A stretch of DNA of 64,000 nt from contig JAJYUZ010000001.1 in NCBI GenBank assembly GCA_021792255.1, forward strand, positions 62,001 to 126,000. Reading direction: 5' to 3'. The first letter of the stretch is position 1. Every line of letters starts with the position of its first letter. This document shows, one piece after another, positions 28,367 through 37,426 of this stretch. A program made the position numbers and the translations under genes. The notes under the pieces are model-generated. The model was not told the origin of the DNA and made no database searches. It saw nothing but the letters and a program-made list of their open reading frames with translations. This DNA is from Thermoplasmata archaeon. Lineage in GTDB: Archaea > Thermoplasmatota > Thermoplasmata > Thermoplasmatales > GCA-001856825.

Positions 28367-30049
28367 TCATTTTCTCGATGAATGGAGATACCTGTAAATC
28401 ATGAATATCAGTTTCTTTTCCGGTGTCGTTGGAGTGCCCCACATTATCTGTTTCTTCAAGACCGTATACTTGTCTGCACAGTTCCTTATCAGTGCTTCAC
28501 CTTTAGACATCATTCCGTAGTCTCCGACTCTCGACAATCTGACTGCAAGTCTGCTAGTTTCCAGTACGTGGTGCGATTTTTCGTACTCCTCATTTTCGAT
28601 GTATCCCAACTGTTCCTTCTCCTTGAGCAGCATATCTATAGCGTCGTAGGTCGTTTCTACTATGGTCCGTCGATCCATCCAGTCGGTCTCGTAATTGAGG
28701 TAATCCTCCCACGTCCTTCCACGATCGAGTCCATTGTAGTGATCTAGAAGTGTTTTGAATCTGAGTCTGTAACCCGTTGAAGGATTTTCGAATGACTTCG
28801 AACCAGGATCGAGAAACGGAGATAGTGGAGAAGTGAAGATGAACAGTCTCTTATCGTTTCCACTCGATTCCATCAGATGCTTTGCATATTTTACATCGTC
28901 CAGTGAGCTATCTCTAGTCTGTCCACTCAGTCCCACCATAAAGTATACGTCTAGTTTCTTCCCCCCCAAGTCCAAGAAGTCAAAAACAAATTTCTCCAAT
29001 TCCTTATTACCGTAAGGTCTCCCATTTTGAAGTCTGATGTCGTAATTCGAAGAGTCAGGAGAAATTTCCATCGAAACGTCTGGAGAAGCTCCAAACAGTT
29101 TCTTCATGCGTTCTCTTGGGTGAGGAATGAACACTTCCATCAGCAATGGCACGTCCATTCCTTCCTTTTTTAGGTTGTTGAAGATATAATCTATTTCCTT
29201 TTCCGATCGCATCAACAGATCTCCAGCCACGAATACTGGGATTTTAAGCTCGTTATTTATCCTCATTATGTCTTCAACTATTCGCTTGGATGACCTATAA
29301 ATTGGCCCAGCTCTATGGTAGAAGTTTTTGAACGCGTAGTATGACCCACCACATATTCCACAACTGTAGGCGCAACCGTGGGTCGAAAGAACCATTGCAA
29401 CAGGTTCTTTCAGCCAGTCGCAGTAAGGTAAGTGTCCAGAGATGTCCATCGTTTTAATGGAACTCTTTATAATTTCTGAATAATCGAACTCCTGGTAGTC
29501 CATGTCTGGGGTAAAGGTGAATCCATTGTCTTTGGTCTTCCCATCTGTCTTGTATATAGCATTGGGGATTTCCTCCATGTCCTTACCAGCTAAGACCATC
29601 TCCATTGGCTGTTCTGTCGTGTCTCCTCTAATCACGATATCTACATCTTTCGTTTTTGACATAATTTCGGTGGCATAATATGTGGCTGAGAAACCTCCCA
29701 GCATTACCTTTATGTCTGGTCTCTCTTCCTTTATTATACGTGCCAGGCTAAGTGCGCCGTGGACGTGGGGAAGCCAGTGAAGGTCTATCCCAATGTATTC
29801 CGTATCTAGTTTCAAGAGTTCTTCGTTGAAATTGTATCTCTTTGAACTCAGCATCTTTAGCGCGATATTGTCAATCCTCACTTTGTACCCTCTTGAATTT
29901 AGGTAGGAGAGGATCGCAAGAAAACCGATAGGATACATTTCGAATACGCCGGTGCTGGGCACAAGCTCAGAAATCGGACCTGCTACGATATCCCTCTTCC
30001 TGAAATCGTATATAGAAGGGGGATGCATCAGGACAAGGTCATATCTCAC
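28367..30049 (-). CDS. B12-binding-domain radical SAM protein (Ta0216-like family)
   Basis: N-terminal cobalamin-like domain (LMHPPSIYDF..GFLAILSYLNSRGYKVRI); radical SAM CAYSCGIC motif. Confidence 0.88.
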   Translation of the reverse strand: MRYDLVLMHPPSIYDFRKRDIVAGPISELVPSTGVFEMYPIGFLAILSYLNSRGYKVRIDNIALKMLSSKRYNFNEELLKLDTEYIGIDLHWLPHVHGALSLARIIKEERPDIKVMLGGFSATYYATEIMSKTKDVDIVIRGDTTEQPMEMVLAGKDMEEIPNAIYKTDGKTKDNGFTFTPDMDYQEFDYSEIIKSSIKTMDISGHLPYCDWLKEPVAMVLSTHGCAYSCGICGGSYYAFKNFYHRAGPIYRSSKRIVEDIMRINNELKIPVFVAGDLLMRSEKEIDYIFNNLKKEGMDVPLLMEVFIPHPRERMKKLFGASPDVSMEISPDSSNYDIRLQNGRPYGNKELEKFVFDFLDLGGKKLDVYFMVGLSGQTRDSSLDDVKYAKHLMESSGNDKRLFIFTSPLSPFLDPGSKSFENPSTGYRLRFKTLLDHYNGLDRGRTWEDYLNYETDWMDRRTIVETTYDAIDMLLKEKEQLGYIENEEYEKSHHVLETSRLAVRLSRVGDYGMMSKGEALIRNCADKYTVLKKQIMWGTPTTPEKKLIFMIYRYLHSSRK

Positions 30050-30138
30050 TGGAAGGTAATTATAACCACAAATTTAATGGATTTGGGAATAAACGAAAAA
30101 AAATTAATCTTCAAATTCTATTAACTTCTGGTGAAAGA

Positions 30139-31257
30139 ATGAGAGTTCTTGTTCTCGGAGGTGGCATGGTTGGCGAGGGCATTGCCTACGCCCTTAGGTC
30201 CGATAATGATGTTACGATTGCCGACTATAGCTCAGATACACTCCAACGACTTAAGAAAAAATTGGGAGTTAATACAGTAAAAGTGGACGCATTCAAGGAA
30301 CCTTTGGCCCCCGTGATGAAGGATTTTGACGTAGTATCGGGAGCGCTGCCAGGAAGACTGGGAATGAAGGTGATCAAGGAGGCTTGCAACGCGGGCGTCA
30401 ACCTTGTAGATAACAGCTTCATGGAAGAGGATTTTTACAGCCTGGAGAAGGAAGCTAAAGACTCCGGAATTACGATAGTTCCTGACGCAGGAATAGCTCC
30501 AGGCCTTTCTAACGCGATAGTAGGTAGAATCGCCTCGGATTACGAGTATCTGGAAAATGTAGAGATAAAAGTGGGAGGCCTTCCAGAAAAGAACATACCT
30601 CCAATCGGATACAAGGTAGTCTTTTCGCCGATGGATACCTTGGATGAGTTTACCAGAAAGGTTCAAATCATACAAAATGGAAAGTTGACTGAGACTGAAC
30701 CCGGCGAAGGTCTGGAATATTTCTTTGTTAATGGTCTCGGCTCGCTTGAGGCATTCTACACTAACGGACTGAGGTCTCTTCTGCGTAACATCAAGGCGAA
30801 GAACATGGTAGAAAAGACCGTCAGGTACAGGGGGCATATCGAAAAGATGAACTTTTTGAAAGATCTTGGTCTTCTTGGAGAATCAAAAGTGGATTTGAAT
30901 GGTAACGAAATAGTACCGAAGGAACTTCTAGCCGCCCTGTTTCTGAAAAATCTCAGCTTTCCGGAGATCGGAGATGTGCTCTACATGGAAATTAGGGTGA
31001 CACCCGCCAGGGGAAAAGAAGATATCGTATATACGGTATTTGATAAAGAGGATCCAAAGACTGGATACACTGCCATGACGAGAACGACGGGCTTTACCAA
31101 TGCTTCTGTCGCAAGTCTGATGCTAAAGGGAATGATCAAAGAGAAAGGGATTATTCCGCTTGAGGTGGTTGGAAGAGACCCAAAGAACTTCAACGAAATC
31201 ATAGGATTCCTCGAAAAGATGGGAGTATTCGTCTCTGGCCCAGAAAAATCTAGATGA
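30139..31257 (+). CDS. Saccharopine dehydrogenase / lysine 6-dehydrogenase-like protein
   Basis: MRVLVLGGGMVGEGIAYAL; VDNSFMEEDF; IVPDAGIAPGLSNAIVG. Confidence 0.88.
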   Translation: MRVLVLGGGMVGEGIAYALRSDNDVTIADYSSDTLQRLKKKLGVNTVKVDAFKEPLAPVMKDFDVVSGALPGRLGMKVIKEACNAGVNLVDNSFMEEDFYSLEKEAKDSGITIVPDAGIAPGLSNAIVGRIASDYEYLENVEIKVGGLPEKNIPPIGYKVVFSPMDTLDEFTRKVQIIQNGKLTETEPGEGLEYFFVNGLGSLEAFYTNGLRSLLRNIKAKNMVEKTVRYRGHIEKMNFLKDLGLLGESKVDLNGNEIVPKELLAALFLKNLSFPEIGDVLYMEIRVTPARGKEDIVYTVFDKEDPKTGYTAMTRTTGFTNASVASLMLKGMIKEKGIIPLEVVGRDPKNFNEIIGFLEKMGVFVSGPEKSR

Positions 31258-31898
31258 AGGCAATTTCTCTTCTATCTGGAGGGAAGGATTCATTTCTGAG
31301 CCTAATCATTGCCCTCTCCGTGGGCATGGATGTTGAAAGAACTATAACCGTTAAGGCTGAGCAAGACTCGTACATGTTTCACTATCCTAACGCAGAACTT
31401 GGGAGTAAATTGTCTGAGGCACTGGGTATAAGCAATTCCCTTATTATGGAATCAGAATTTAACAGAATGATTTCTAGGTATCCCGGATACTTCTTAATAG
31501 CTGGAGCGGTTGAGTCGGAATATCAGAAGACCAATTTGGAAGAGATATGTGAAAACTTTGGGTTGAAGACTTTCTTTCCTCTGTGGAGAAAGAATCAGGA
31601 ATCAATAATAGTGGATTTTATTTCCACGGGCTCGGAAGGAATTTTCGTTTCCGTCGCAGCCGAAGGGCTCGGTTTAAATCTCTTAGGCAAGCCAATCAAT
31701 GAAGATTCCCTCGAGATACTAAAGAAGATGAACAAAAAATACGGAATTTCAATTGTTGGCGAGGGAGGGGAGTATGAGACACTGATAACGTGCTCTCCTT
31801 TCTCTGCAACGTGCATAAAAATTGTTCATTCAGTTATTATTGACCGAGGGATTCAGAAGAACCTAATAATAAAGAATTACGAGACAGTTAATCCCTGA
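31254..31898 (+). CDS. Dph6-like diphthine-ammonia ligase / PP-loop ATPase
   Basis: MKAISLLSGGKDSFLSLIIAL; FPLWRKNQESIIVDFI; VGEGGEYETLI. Confidence 0.88.
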   Translation: MKAISLLSGGKDSFLSLIIALSVGMDVERTITVKAEQDSYMFHYPNAELGSKLSEALGISNSLIMESEFNRMISRYPGYFLIAGAVESEYQKTNLEEICENFGLKTFFPLWRKNQESIIVDFISTGSEGIFVSVAAEGLGLNLLGKPINEDSLEILKKMNKKYGISIVGEGGEYETLITCSPFSATCIKIVHSVIIDRGIQKNLIIKNYETVNP

Positions 31899-32355
31899 TA
31901 AAGTGGGACACTCCAGAGGGATCACTCATCGAGATGGTGAAGCGCAATTTACCCTCTACGGCATCTTTAATCTTTCTTTCTATTTCTTCCACTTTTTTAC
32001 GGTCTTCAAATAAGGGCAAGAGTTTTAGAAATCTGTTGAGAAGCCCCTCGACGTTGGTGATGAATGACTCAGCTAATGGACCGGGATAGAGCTCGAGTCC
32101 AAGCTCCGGAATCAGCATTGTCGCTCCGCTTCCCCTTACCAATTTGATGTCAAGATCCTTCTTTTCTCTTATCTCCACGCTGTCTTCTTTCTGGAAATTG
32201 CCCTGGAAAGCGAAATCGTTGATCCTGTATCCACACTTCTTGCACCTCATGTAGTAGTGAATAACGTTTCCAAAGTGCGGAATGTCCAACTCGTCCATGC
32301 CTTTCTCCATCGACTTCTCCGAACAAGCAGGACAGGCTATATCTGTTTCGTCCAT
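31888..32355 (-). CDS. ZPR1 zinc-finger domain protein
   Basis: CPACSEKSMEKG...IPHFGNVIHYYMRCKKCGYRINDF; GSGATMLIPELGLELYPG. Confidence 0.9.
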   Translation of the reverse strand: MDETDIACPACSEKSMEKGMDELDIPHFGNVIHYYMRCKKCGYRINDFAFQGNFQKEDSVEIREKKDLDIKLVRGSGATMLIPELGLELYPGPLAESFITNVEGLLNRFLKLLPLFEDRKKVEEIERKIKDAVEGKLRFTISMSDPSGVSHFIRD

Positions 32356-33386
32356 TCTAGCAGTCTACCTCTGTAAATTTTTCGGACCTTCTTTATGTCA
32401 TTGAGATTAGAACATCCAGTCAAAAACATTGCCGCTTTGAGTTCATTTTCAAGTTGCGATATCAAGATAGAGACTGCCTTATCGGATTGGATTGCCGCCT
32501 TCAGGAACGTGGATGCGAGTCCTCCAAGCGAGGCTCCCATGGCCAGGCCTCTGAACACATCCAGCCCGGTCCTGATGCCACCCGATGCTATCATTGGAAG
32601 TTCCACATCATCGCATATCAGACATATCGGAGAAGGGATTCCCCAGTTCCAGAAGGTCTTGCCAATTCTTTCCTTTGGTTCGTCTTCCTTGCTCCTGCTT
32701 CTTAAGGACTCCACAGCCGCAAATGAAGTACCGGACCTTCCACCAACATCTATTGCAGAGACTCCAAGCTGTTTAAATTCAAGAGAGTCCTGTGTGGAGA
32801 ATCCAGCTCCAGTCTCTTTTGCAATTATCTTGTATTTTTTTGAAAGATCTCCTACTCTTTTCTTTATTCCCTTGGAATTCCTATCTCCCTCTGGTTGCGA
32901 TAACTCTTGAACGAAATTGAAATGGACTGCTAGCGCGTCTGCTTTGATCAGGCTGACCGCGTACTCTATTTCCAGGTCACTCAGAGCGTTCTTGTCCTGT
33001 TTAATTAGCTGAGGTGCTCCAATATTAGCGATCCTGAACGGTACGTCATATTCGGCAACGACCGAGTAAGAGTCTCCCATTTCCCTATTCTGAATCGCAG
33101 CTCTTTCGGACCCGACTCCCATTGCAATTCCTGCTTCTGCTGCCCCCCTTGCAAGATTCTCGTTTATCTTCTTTGTATCCGGGTGTCCTCCTGTCATGGA
33201 AGATATGAGAATAGGCAGCTTGAGCTTCTTTCCCAGAAACTTTGTCGAAGTATTTATCTCATCAAAATTTACCTCTGGCATAGATTTTTGGATAATGTCG
33301 ATGTCATCCCAGTAATTGTAATCGTGGGAGACGTCCTGCGTGGATATGATATCTATGTGTTCCAGTTTTCGCCTCTCGACGGTCAT
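32337..33386 (-). CDS. fni: Type 2 isopentenyl-diphosphate delta-isomerase
   Basis: RKLEHIDI, LISSMTGGHP, AMGVGSERAAI, AIDVGGRSGTSF, IASGGIRTGLDVFRGLAMGA. Confidence 0.95.
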   Translation of the reverse strand: MTVERRKLEHIDIISTQDVSHDYNYWDDIDIIQKSMPEVNFDEINTSTKFLGKKLKLPILISSMTGGHPDTKKINENLARGAAEAGIAMGVGSERAAIQNREMGDSYSVVAEYDVPFRIANIGAPQLIKQDKNALSDLEIEYAVSLIKADALAVHFNFVQELSQPEGDRNSKGIKKRVGDLSKKYKIIAKETGAGFSTQDSLEFKQLGVSAIDVGGRSGTSFAAVESLRSRSKEDEPKERIGKTFWNWGIPSPICLICDDVELPMIASGGIRTGLDVFRGLAMGASLGGLASTFLKAAIQSDKAVSILISQLENELKAAMFLTGCSNLNDIKKVRKIYRGRLLEWTKQI

Positions 33387-34123
33387 GTGATCACCGTGGA
33401 AATAGTTTCCATCCCTCGGAAGTAACGTCCCAATCTCTCAGGCTTTTTTCCATTCAGGACAACCACTCTTCTACTATAGGCTACCATTTTCTTAATCCTT
33501 TCCATCTTTCCTGCCATTGATCCAGTTGCGTCCGTGTCGGTGTCCACAACCGATATCATCTTCGACTTTATTGAAGGGATTAATTTGGCGTTCTTGTTCT
33601 TCTTTGGGTCTCTATCATAGAGTCCATCAACGTCCGTTAGGAACACAACTGACTCTGGCCTGAACTTCCTAGAAAGATCGAGCGCGATTTCATCCCCGGA
33701 GATTATTCTATATTTCCCGTTGAAAAGAATTATGTCTCCGTAAAGTACAGGAACGAATCCCTTCCTAAGCAATGACTGAACTGGTTTGAAATCAGGTTTA
33801 TTTGAATTGTAAATTACGTGGGGAGGGACAGATATTGCCTTTACTCCCTTCGCATTGAGTTCGTCCACGATTTCTGAGTCGAGGGTGAGCACGTCTGAAA
33901 TCACTCTTGCTATCTCCGCTTCTCTTCCTTTAATCGGTCCAGGTTTATCCAGCCCGAATTTGAGTGCAAGAATATGACCGAACGAACCTGCTCCGTGGAT
34001 CAATATCTTTTTCTCTTTATTAGAAGATATTACCTCGCACAAATTTCTCAGAAGAGCCTGGTTTACTTTTCTATAGTTGGCTTTGTCAGTTATGACACTT
34101 CCTCCGAGCTTTATCACATTCAC
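33383..34123 (-). CDS. Isopentenyl phosphate kinase (amino acid kinase family)
   Basis: VNVIKLGGSVITDK; ILIHGAGSFGHILA; VVFLTDVDGLYDRDPK; TGSMAGKMERIKKM; GTG start preferred. Confidence 0.92.
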   Translation of the reverse strand: MNVIKLGGSVITDKANYRKVNQALLRNLCEVISSNKEKKILIHGAGSFGHILALKFGLDKPGPIKGREAEIARVISDVLTLDSEIVDELNAKGVKAISVPPHVIYNSNKPDFKPVQSLLRKGFVPVLYGDIILFNGKYRIISGDEIALDLSRKFRPESVVFLTDVDGLYDRDPKKNKNAKLIPSIKSKMISVVDTDTDATGSMAGKMERIKKMVAYSRRVVVLNGKKPERLGRYFRGMETISTVIT

Positions 34124-34191
34124 TCTTTGCAATTTCCTCCAAATAATTAAAATCATGGAAGATTGTATATTAGTGAAACAATTGTACCGTT

Positions 34192-35184
34192 ATGCCTTTG
34201 GACGTTTCAATGTTCAGGTACGTCGAATCGATTCCTGACGGAACCATTGACCTCGCTTCGAGTGCAATGAGAGGTATGAACCCTGATGGTCTCGGTGGGA
34301 CAGAAATAGAAGAACAGATTGCCAAATTGTACGGCGTCGAAAAAGAGCAGGTAATCGTCACTCCTTCGAACACATTTGCATCTTTCTTCACTCTATATCA
34401 TCTGAGAAAGAAAATTTCGTCCTTGGTCACTATAACTCCAGAGTACCCCGCTTATTATTATCAAGCGAGGGAGATCGGAATAACGGCATCTCTTGATAAC
34501 AGGGTTTCTTCAGAGGGTGTGGACTTATCTCCGTGGGATGTCGACGAAAAAACGGGATATTTTATTAGTAACCCGAACAATCCTACAGGCCTTTCGTGGA
34601 GTGAAGAGAGCATTAAATCGATCGCAAGAGAAACGGAAGGAAATGAATCCTACCTTGTGATTGATGATACGTTTTCCTTTTTCAATGGAACATTTCCACG
34701 GCGACTTGAGACAGGGAATACTATAATTCTAGGCTCGGTCTCTAAATTTTTTGGAGATTCAGGCATAAAGATGGGGTGGATAGTAAGTGGGAAACAGATA
34801 ATACAAGAAATGAGGGAGCGCATCGGAATCATCGTCCCTGTCATTTCTAATAACGTAAAGAGAAGGGGAAGCTATCTACTAAGCAACATAAATGTGTTCA
34901 AGGATTATAACAAGAAAAAGTTGGATGAAAATTCTAAGATTCTTTTCGAGAATTTTGATGAATATATTTTGGGTTACAGAGGAAGCGTCATAAATGCCAT
35001 CTCCGTGGGAGGGGACTCGACAAAATTTTCACTCTCTCTCATGACAGAAGGAGTGGCAACAGTTCCTGGTTATTACTTTGGTACTGACTCTCTAGTGAGG
35101 ATCGGCATCGGAACCGAAGATTCTGAGAGGACAGAAAAGGGAGTCAAAATTATTGCGAGGAGACTGTCGGACTGGTCGAGGTGA
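34192..35184 (+). CDS. PLP-dependent class I/II aminotransferase
   Basis: ISNPNNPTGLSWSEE; VIDDTFSFF; GSVSKFFGDSGIKMGWIV. Confidence 0.9.
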   Translation: MPLDVSMFRYVESIPDGTIDLASSAMRGMNPDGLGGTEIEEQIAKLYGVEKEQVIVTPSNTFASFFTLYHLRKKISSLVTITPEYPAYYYQAREIGITASLDNRVSSEGVDLSPWDVDEKTGYFISNPNNPTGLSWSEESIKSIARETEGNESYLVIDDTFSFFNGTFPRRLETGNTIILGSVSKFFGDSGIKMGWIVSGKQIIQEMRERIGIIVPVISNNVKRRGSYLLSNINVFKDYNKKKLDENSKILFENFDEYILGYRGSVINAISVGGDSTKFSLSLMTEGVATVPGYYFGTDSLVRIGIGTEDSERTEKGVKIIARRLSDWSR

Positions 35185-36623
35185 AGATGGATCCTGTTGG
35201 AATCCTATACGGAGATATCCATCCAACGGTCGTAAATTGCTCAGTAATGGGAAAGTTGAGACAGGGAGATTATGTCAGAATAAAACACCAGGAGGACGGC
35301 TGGGTTTTAGGGAAGGTAGATTCCATTGAAGCGAAGACCAACCTTTCAATTGAGAAATCGTACAAGATAATGGAAGGTAGCAATGTAGAGATACAGCAAG
35401 CGGTCTCGGCTCAGATAGTCATAATAGGTTATCTAGATCAAAAGAGAATCCTGCAATACCCGCGAACTCCCTTCCTGGCTGGAACACCAGTGTATTTAGC
35501 AGACGACGAATTCATAGCGTCCACCTTAAACATAAGCGCCGGAAAGAAGGGAAGAGCCTACGTGGGCCTGATTTATGGGCACAGCATTCCTTTTTCAATA
35601 GACATTAATGCCATGGTCCAGAAGCACATTTCAGTGATGGCAAAGACCGGTGGGGGGAAGAGCTACCTTACGGGTGTTATAGTCGAGGAACTCATAAAGA
35701 ACGATGTGACTGTTGTAATCATAGATCCTCATGGAGAATATGGATCAATGAAGAAGAAAGCATCGGATACCGACGAAATGAAGAGATTCTCCATTCGTCC
35801 GGGTTCCTATGGAGAGAAGATAATAACGTTTGCGCCCGAACGTGGTGACGAAAAGCTCACATTCACTCTTTCACAAATCAACGTTAAAGAGTTAGTCAGC
35901 ATAATGAATTTGTCCGATCCAAAGTCTTATGTTTTGCCTCTAAGAAAAGCAATCGACGCAATCAGACTTTCGAGCAAGGACTATGATTTTGATGATATCA
36001 CAAAAGAGTTGAAGAGACAGGATGATTCGTCCTTGTCTCAGACTCTTGAGAAGGAATTACTGTACCTCAAGTCTCTCAACGTTCTGGGAAAGCGGGGATT
36101 GAGGGTGGACGAACTGGTCGTGAAGGGCAAAGTGTCGATTATCGAAATGAAGGGGCTCCCTCCAGACGTGCAGGAGCTGATTGTGCAGAGGCTCTTGTAT
36201 GCTCTTTTCGAGGCAAGAAAGAAAGATCGGATACCCCCTCTTCTCACTGTCGTAGAGGAGGCGCACAATTTTGCACCACAACAGGGAAAGGCATTCTCGT
36301 CGAAGATAATGAGGACGGTTGCTTCCGAAGGTAGAAAATTTGGATTTGGATTGCTGGTAGTCTCTCAGCGGCCTGCAAAAATTGACAAGAACGTGCTATC
36401 CCAGTGCGGAACTCAATTGATCTTAAAAGTCACAAATCCTAACGACCTGAAGGCGATAGGAAATTCGGTCGAGGGTCTTACAACTTCCTCTCTCGACGAA
36501 ATACAGAGGCTTCCAGTTGGAATCTCTCTTATCGCGTCTCCGGACCTCCCAATTCCACTCTTTGTTGAGGTTCGTCCAAGAGAGACGGACGATGGAGGAA
36601 AGAATGTGAGGGTCGTTAAATGA
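35181..36623 (+). CDS. herA: HerA-family hexameric ATPase/DNA translocase
   Basis: VMAKTGGGKSYLTGVI Walker A; VVIIDPHGEYG; LLTVVEEAHNFAPQQGKAFSSKIMRTVASEGRKFGFGLLVVSQRPAK. Confidence 0.93.
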   Translation: MKMDPVGILYGDIHPTVVNCSVMGKLRQGDYVRIKHQEDGWVLGKVDSIEAKTNLSIEKSYKIMEGSNVEIQQAVSAQIVIIGYLDQKRILQYPRTPFLAGTPVYLADDEFIASTLNISAGKKGRAYVGLIYGHSIPFSIDINAMVQKHISVMAKTGGGKSYLTGVIVEELIKNDVTVVIIDPHGEYGSMKKKASDTDEMKRFSIRPGSYGEKIITFAPERGDEKLTFTLSQINVKELVSIMNLSDPKSYVLPLRKAIDAIRLSSKDYDFDDITKELKRQDDSSLSQTLEKELLYLKSLNVLGKRGLRVDELVVKGKVSIIEMKGLPPDVQELIVQRLLYALFEARKKDRIPPLLTVVEEAHNFAPQQGKAFSSKIMRTVASEGRKFGFGLLVVSQRPAKIDKNVLSQCGTQLILKVTNPNDLKAIGNSVEGLTTSSLDEIQRLPVGISLIASPDLPIPLFVEVRPRETDDGGKNVRVVK

Positions 36624-36904
36624 CGATCCAGGAGAGGTGCAAGAAATATCTGGAGATGACAAGTGAGGCACTTAGGCTGGTAAAGATCTCTCCATCAAAG
36701 GAAAGTTTTCTGAACAAGGTGGCAACGGACTTCATTGAAATGTGCAACAACTACCTCAAGGATGCCACTTTCTTTTACGAGAAGGGCGATTATGAAAACT
36801 CCCTAGCTGCAAGTTCGTATGCGTACGCCTGGCTTGATGCCGGGGTACGACTAGGAATCCTCAGCGCGACTGGTGACTATAAGCGATTTACTCAGTATTC
36901 TTAA
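36620..36904 (+). CDS. DUF357 family protein
   Basis: KYLEMTSEALRLVKI...FIEMCNNYLKDATFFYEKGDYENSLAASSYAYAWLDAGVRLGI; 4-bp overlap with herA. Confidence 0.85.
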   Translation: MTIQERCKKYLEMTSEALRLVKISPSKESFLNKVATDFIEMCNNYLKDATFFYEKGDYENSLAASSYAYAWLDAGVRLGILSATGDYKRFTQYS

Positions 36905-37221
36905 CGAAATGTACTATAGTCGTATATCAAATCTATTAGTCTTTTGCTGGTGACGTCGTCAATTATTCCTTCGTTCTTTTTGACCAAGACATAATCTCTT
37001 GCTTCCAGTACTCCATTTTTTGCAGCCTTTGCATAAACGGATCCTATAACTCCTCCTCTGACACTTTCTGGAAGATCTTTCAAGCACTTTCCTAAGAGAA
37101 ATCTGAACTCCTCATTTTTTCTCATGTTGAGTTTTCTTAACTTTCTCTTCGTCTCTATACCATCTGCGTTCGTAGGGGTTCGATTTACCTCCATCTGTTG
37201 GTAAAGATTAATCCGTAACAT
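36901..37221 (-). CDS. Conserved hypothetical (helical, basic)
   Basis: Intact ORF filling the gap between DUF357 gene and a 200-bp intergenic region; start may be internal (MEVNRTPTN...). Confidence 0.5.
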   Translation of the reverse strand: MLRINLYQQMEVNRTPTNADGIETKRKLRKLNMRKNEEFRFLLGKCLKDLPESVRGGVIGSVYAKAAKNGVLEARDYVLVKKNEGIIDDVTSKRLIDLIYDYSTFR

Positions 37222-37426
37222 TTAAATATTTCTGTAATGCGTCTAAGTCTAATATCCCCTGAAATCAAGGAGTAGGGTAATCTGTATTCTCACAAGAGCG
37301 CACTTATTCACCGTCGAACGGTAAGCACTCTCCATTCCAGTTCGTTTCACCGGCAATGTGTGATTTGATAAGGCTTAAATTGGATTCACGTACTGGCAAA
37401 TAATTTATTGTAAATTGGCTTAGGCA

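Noticed and set aside
30232-30837. 201-aa minus-strand ORF
   Set aside because: Antisense to the saccharopine dehydrogenase-like gene; composition atypical and no recognisable motif.
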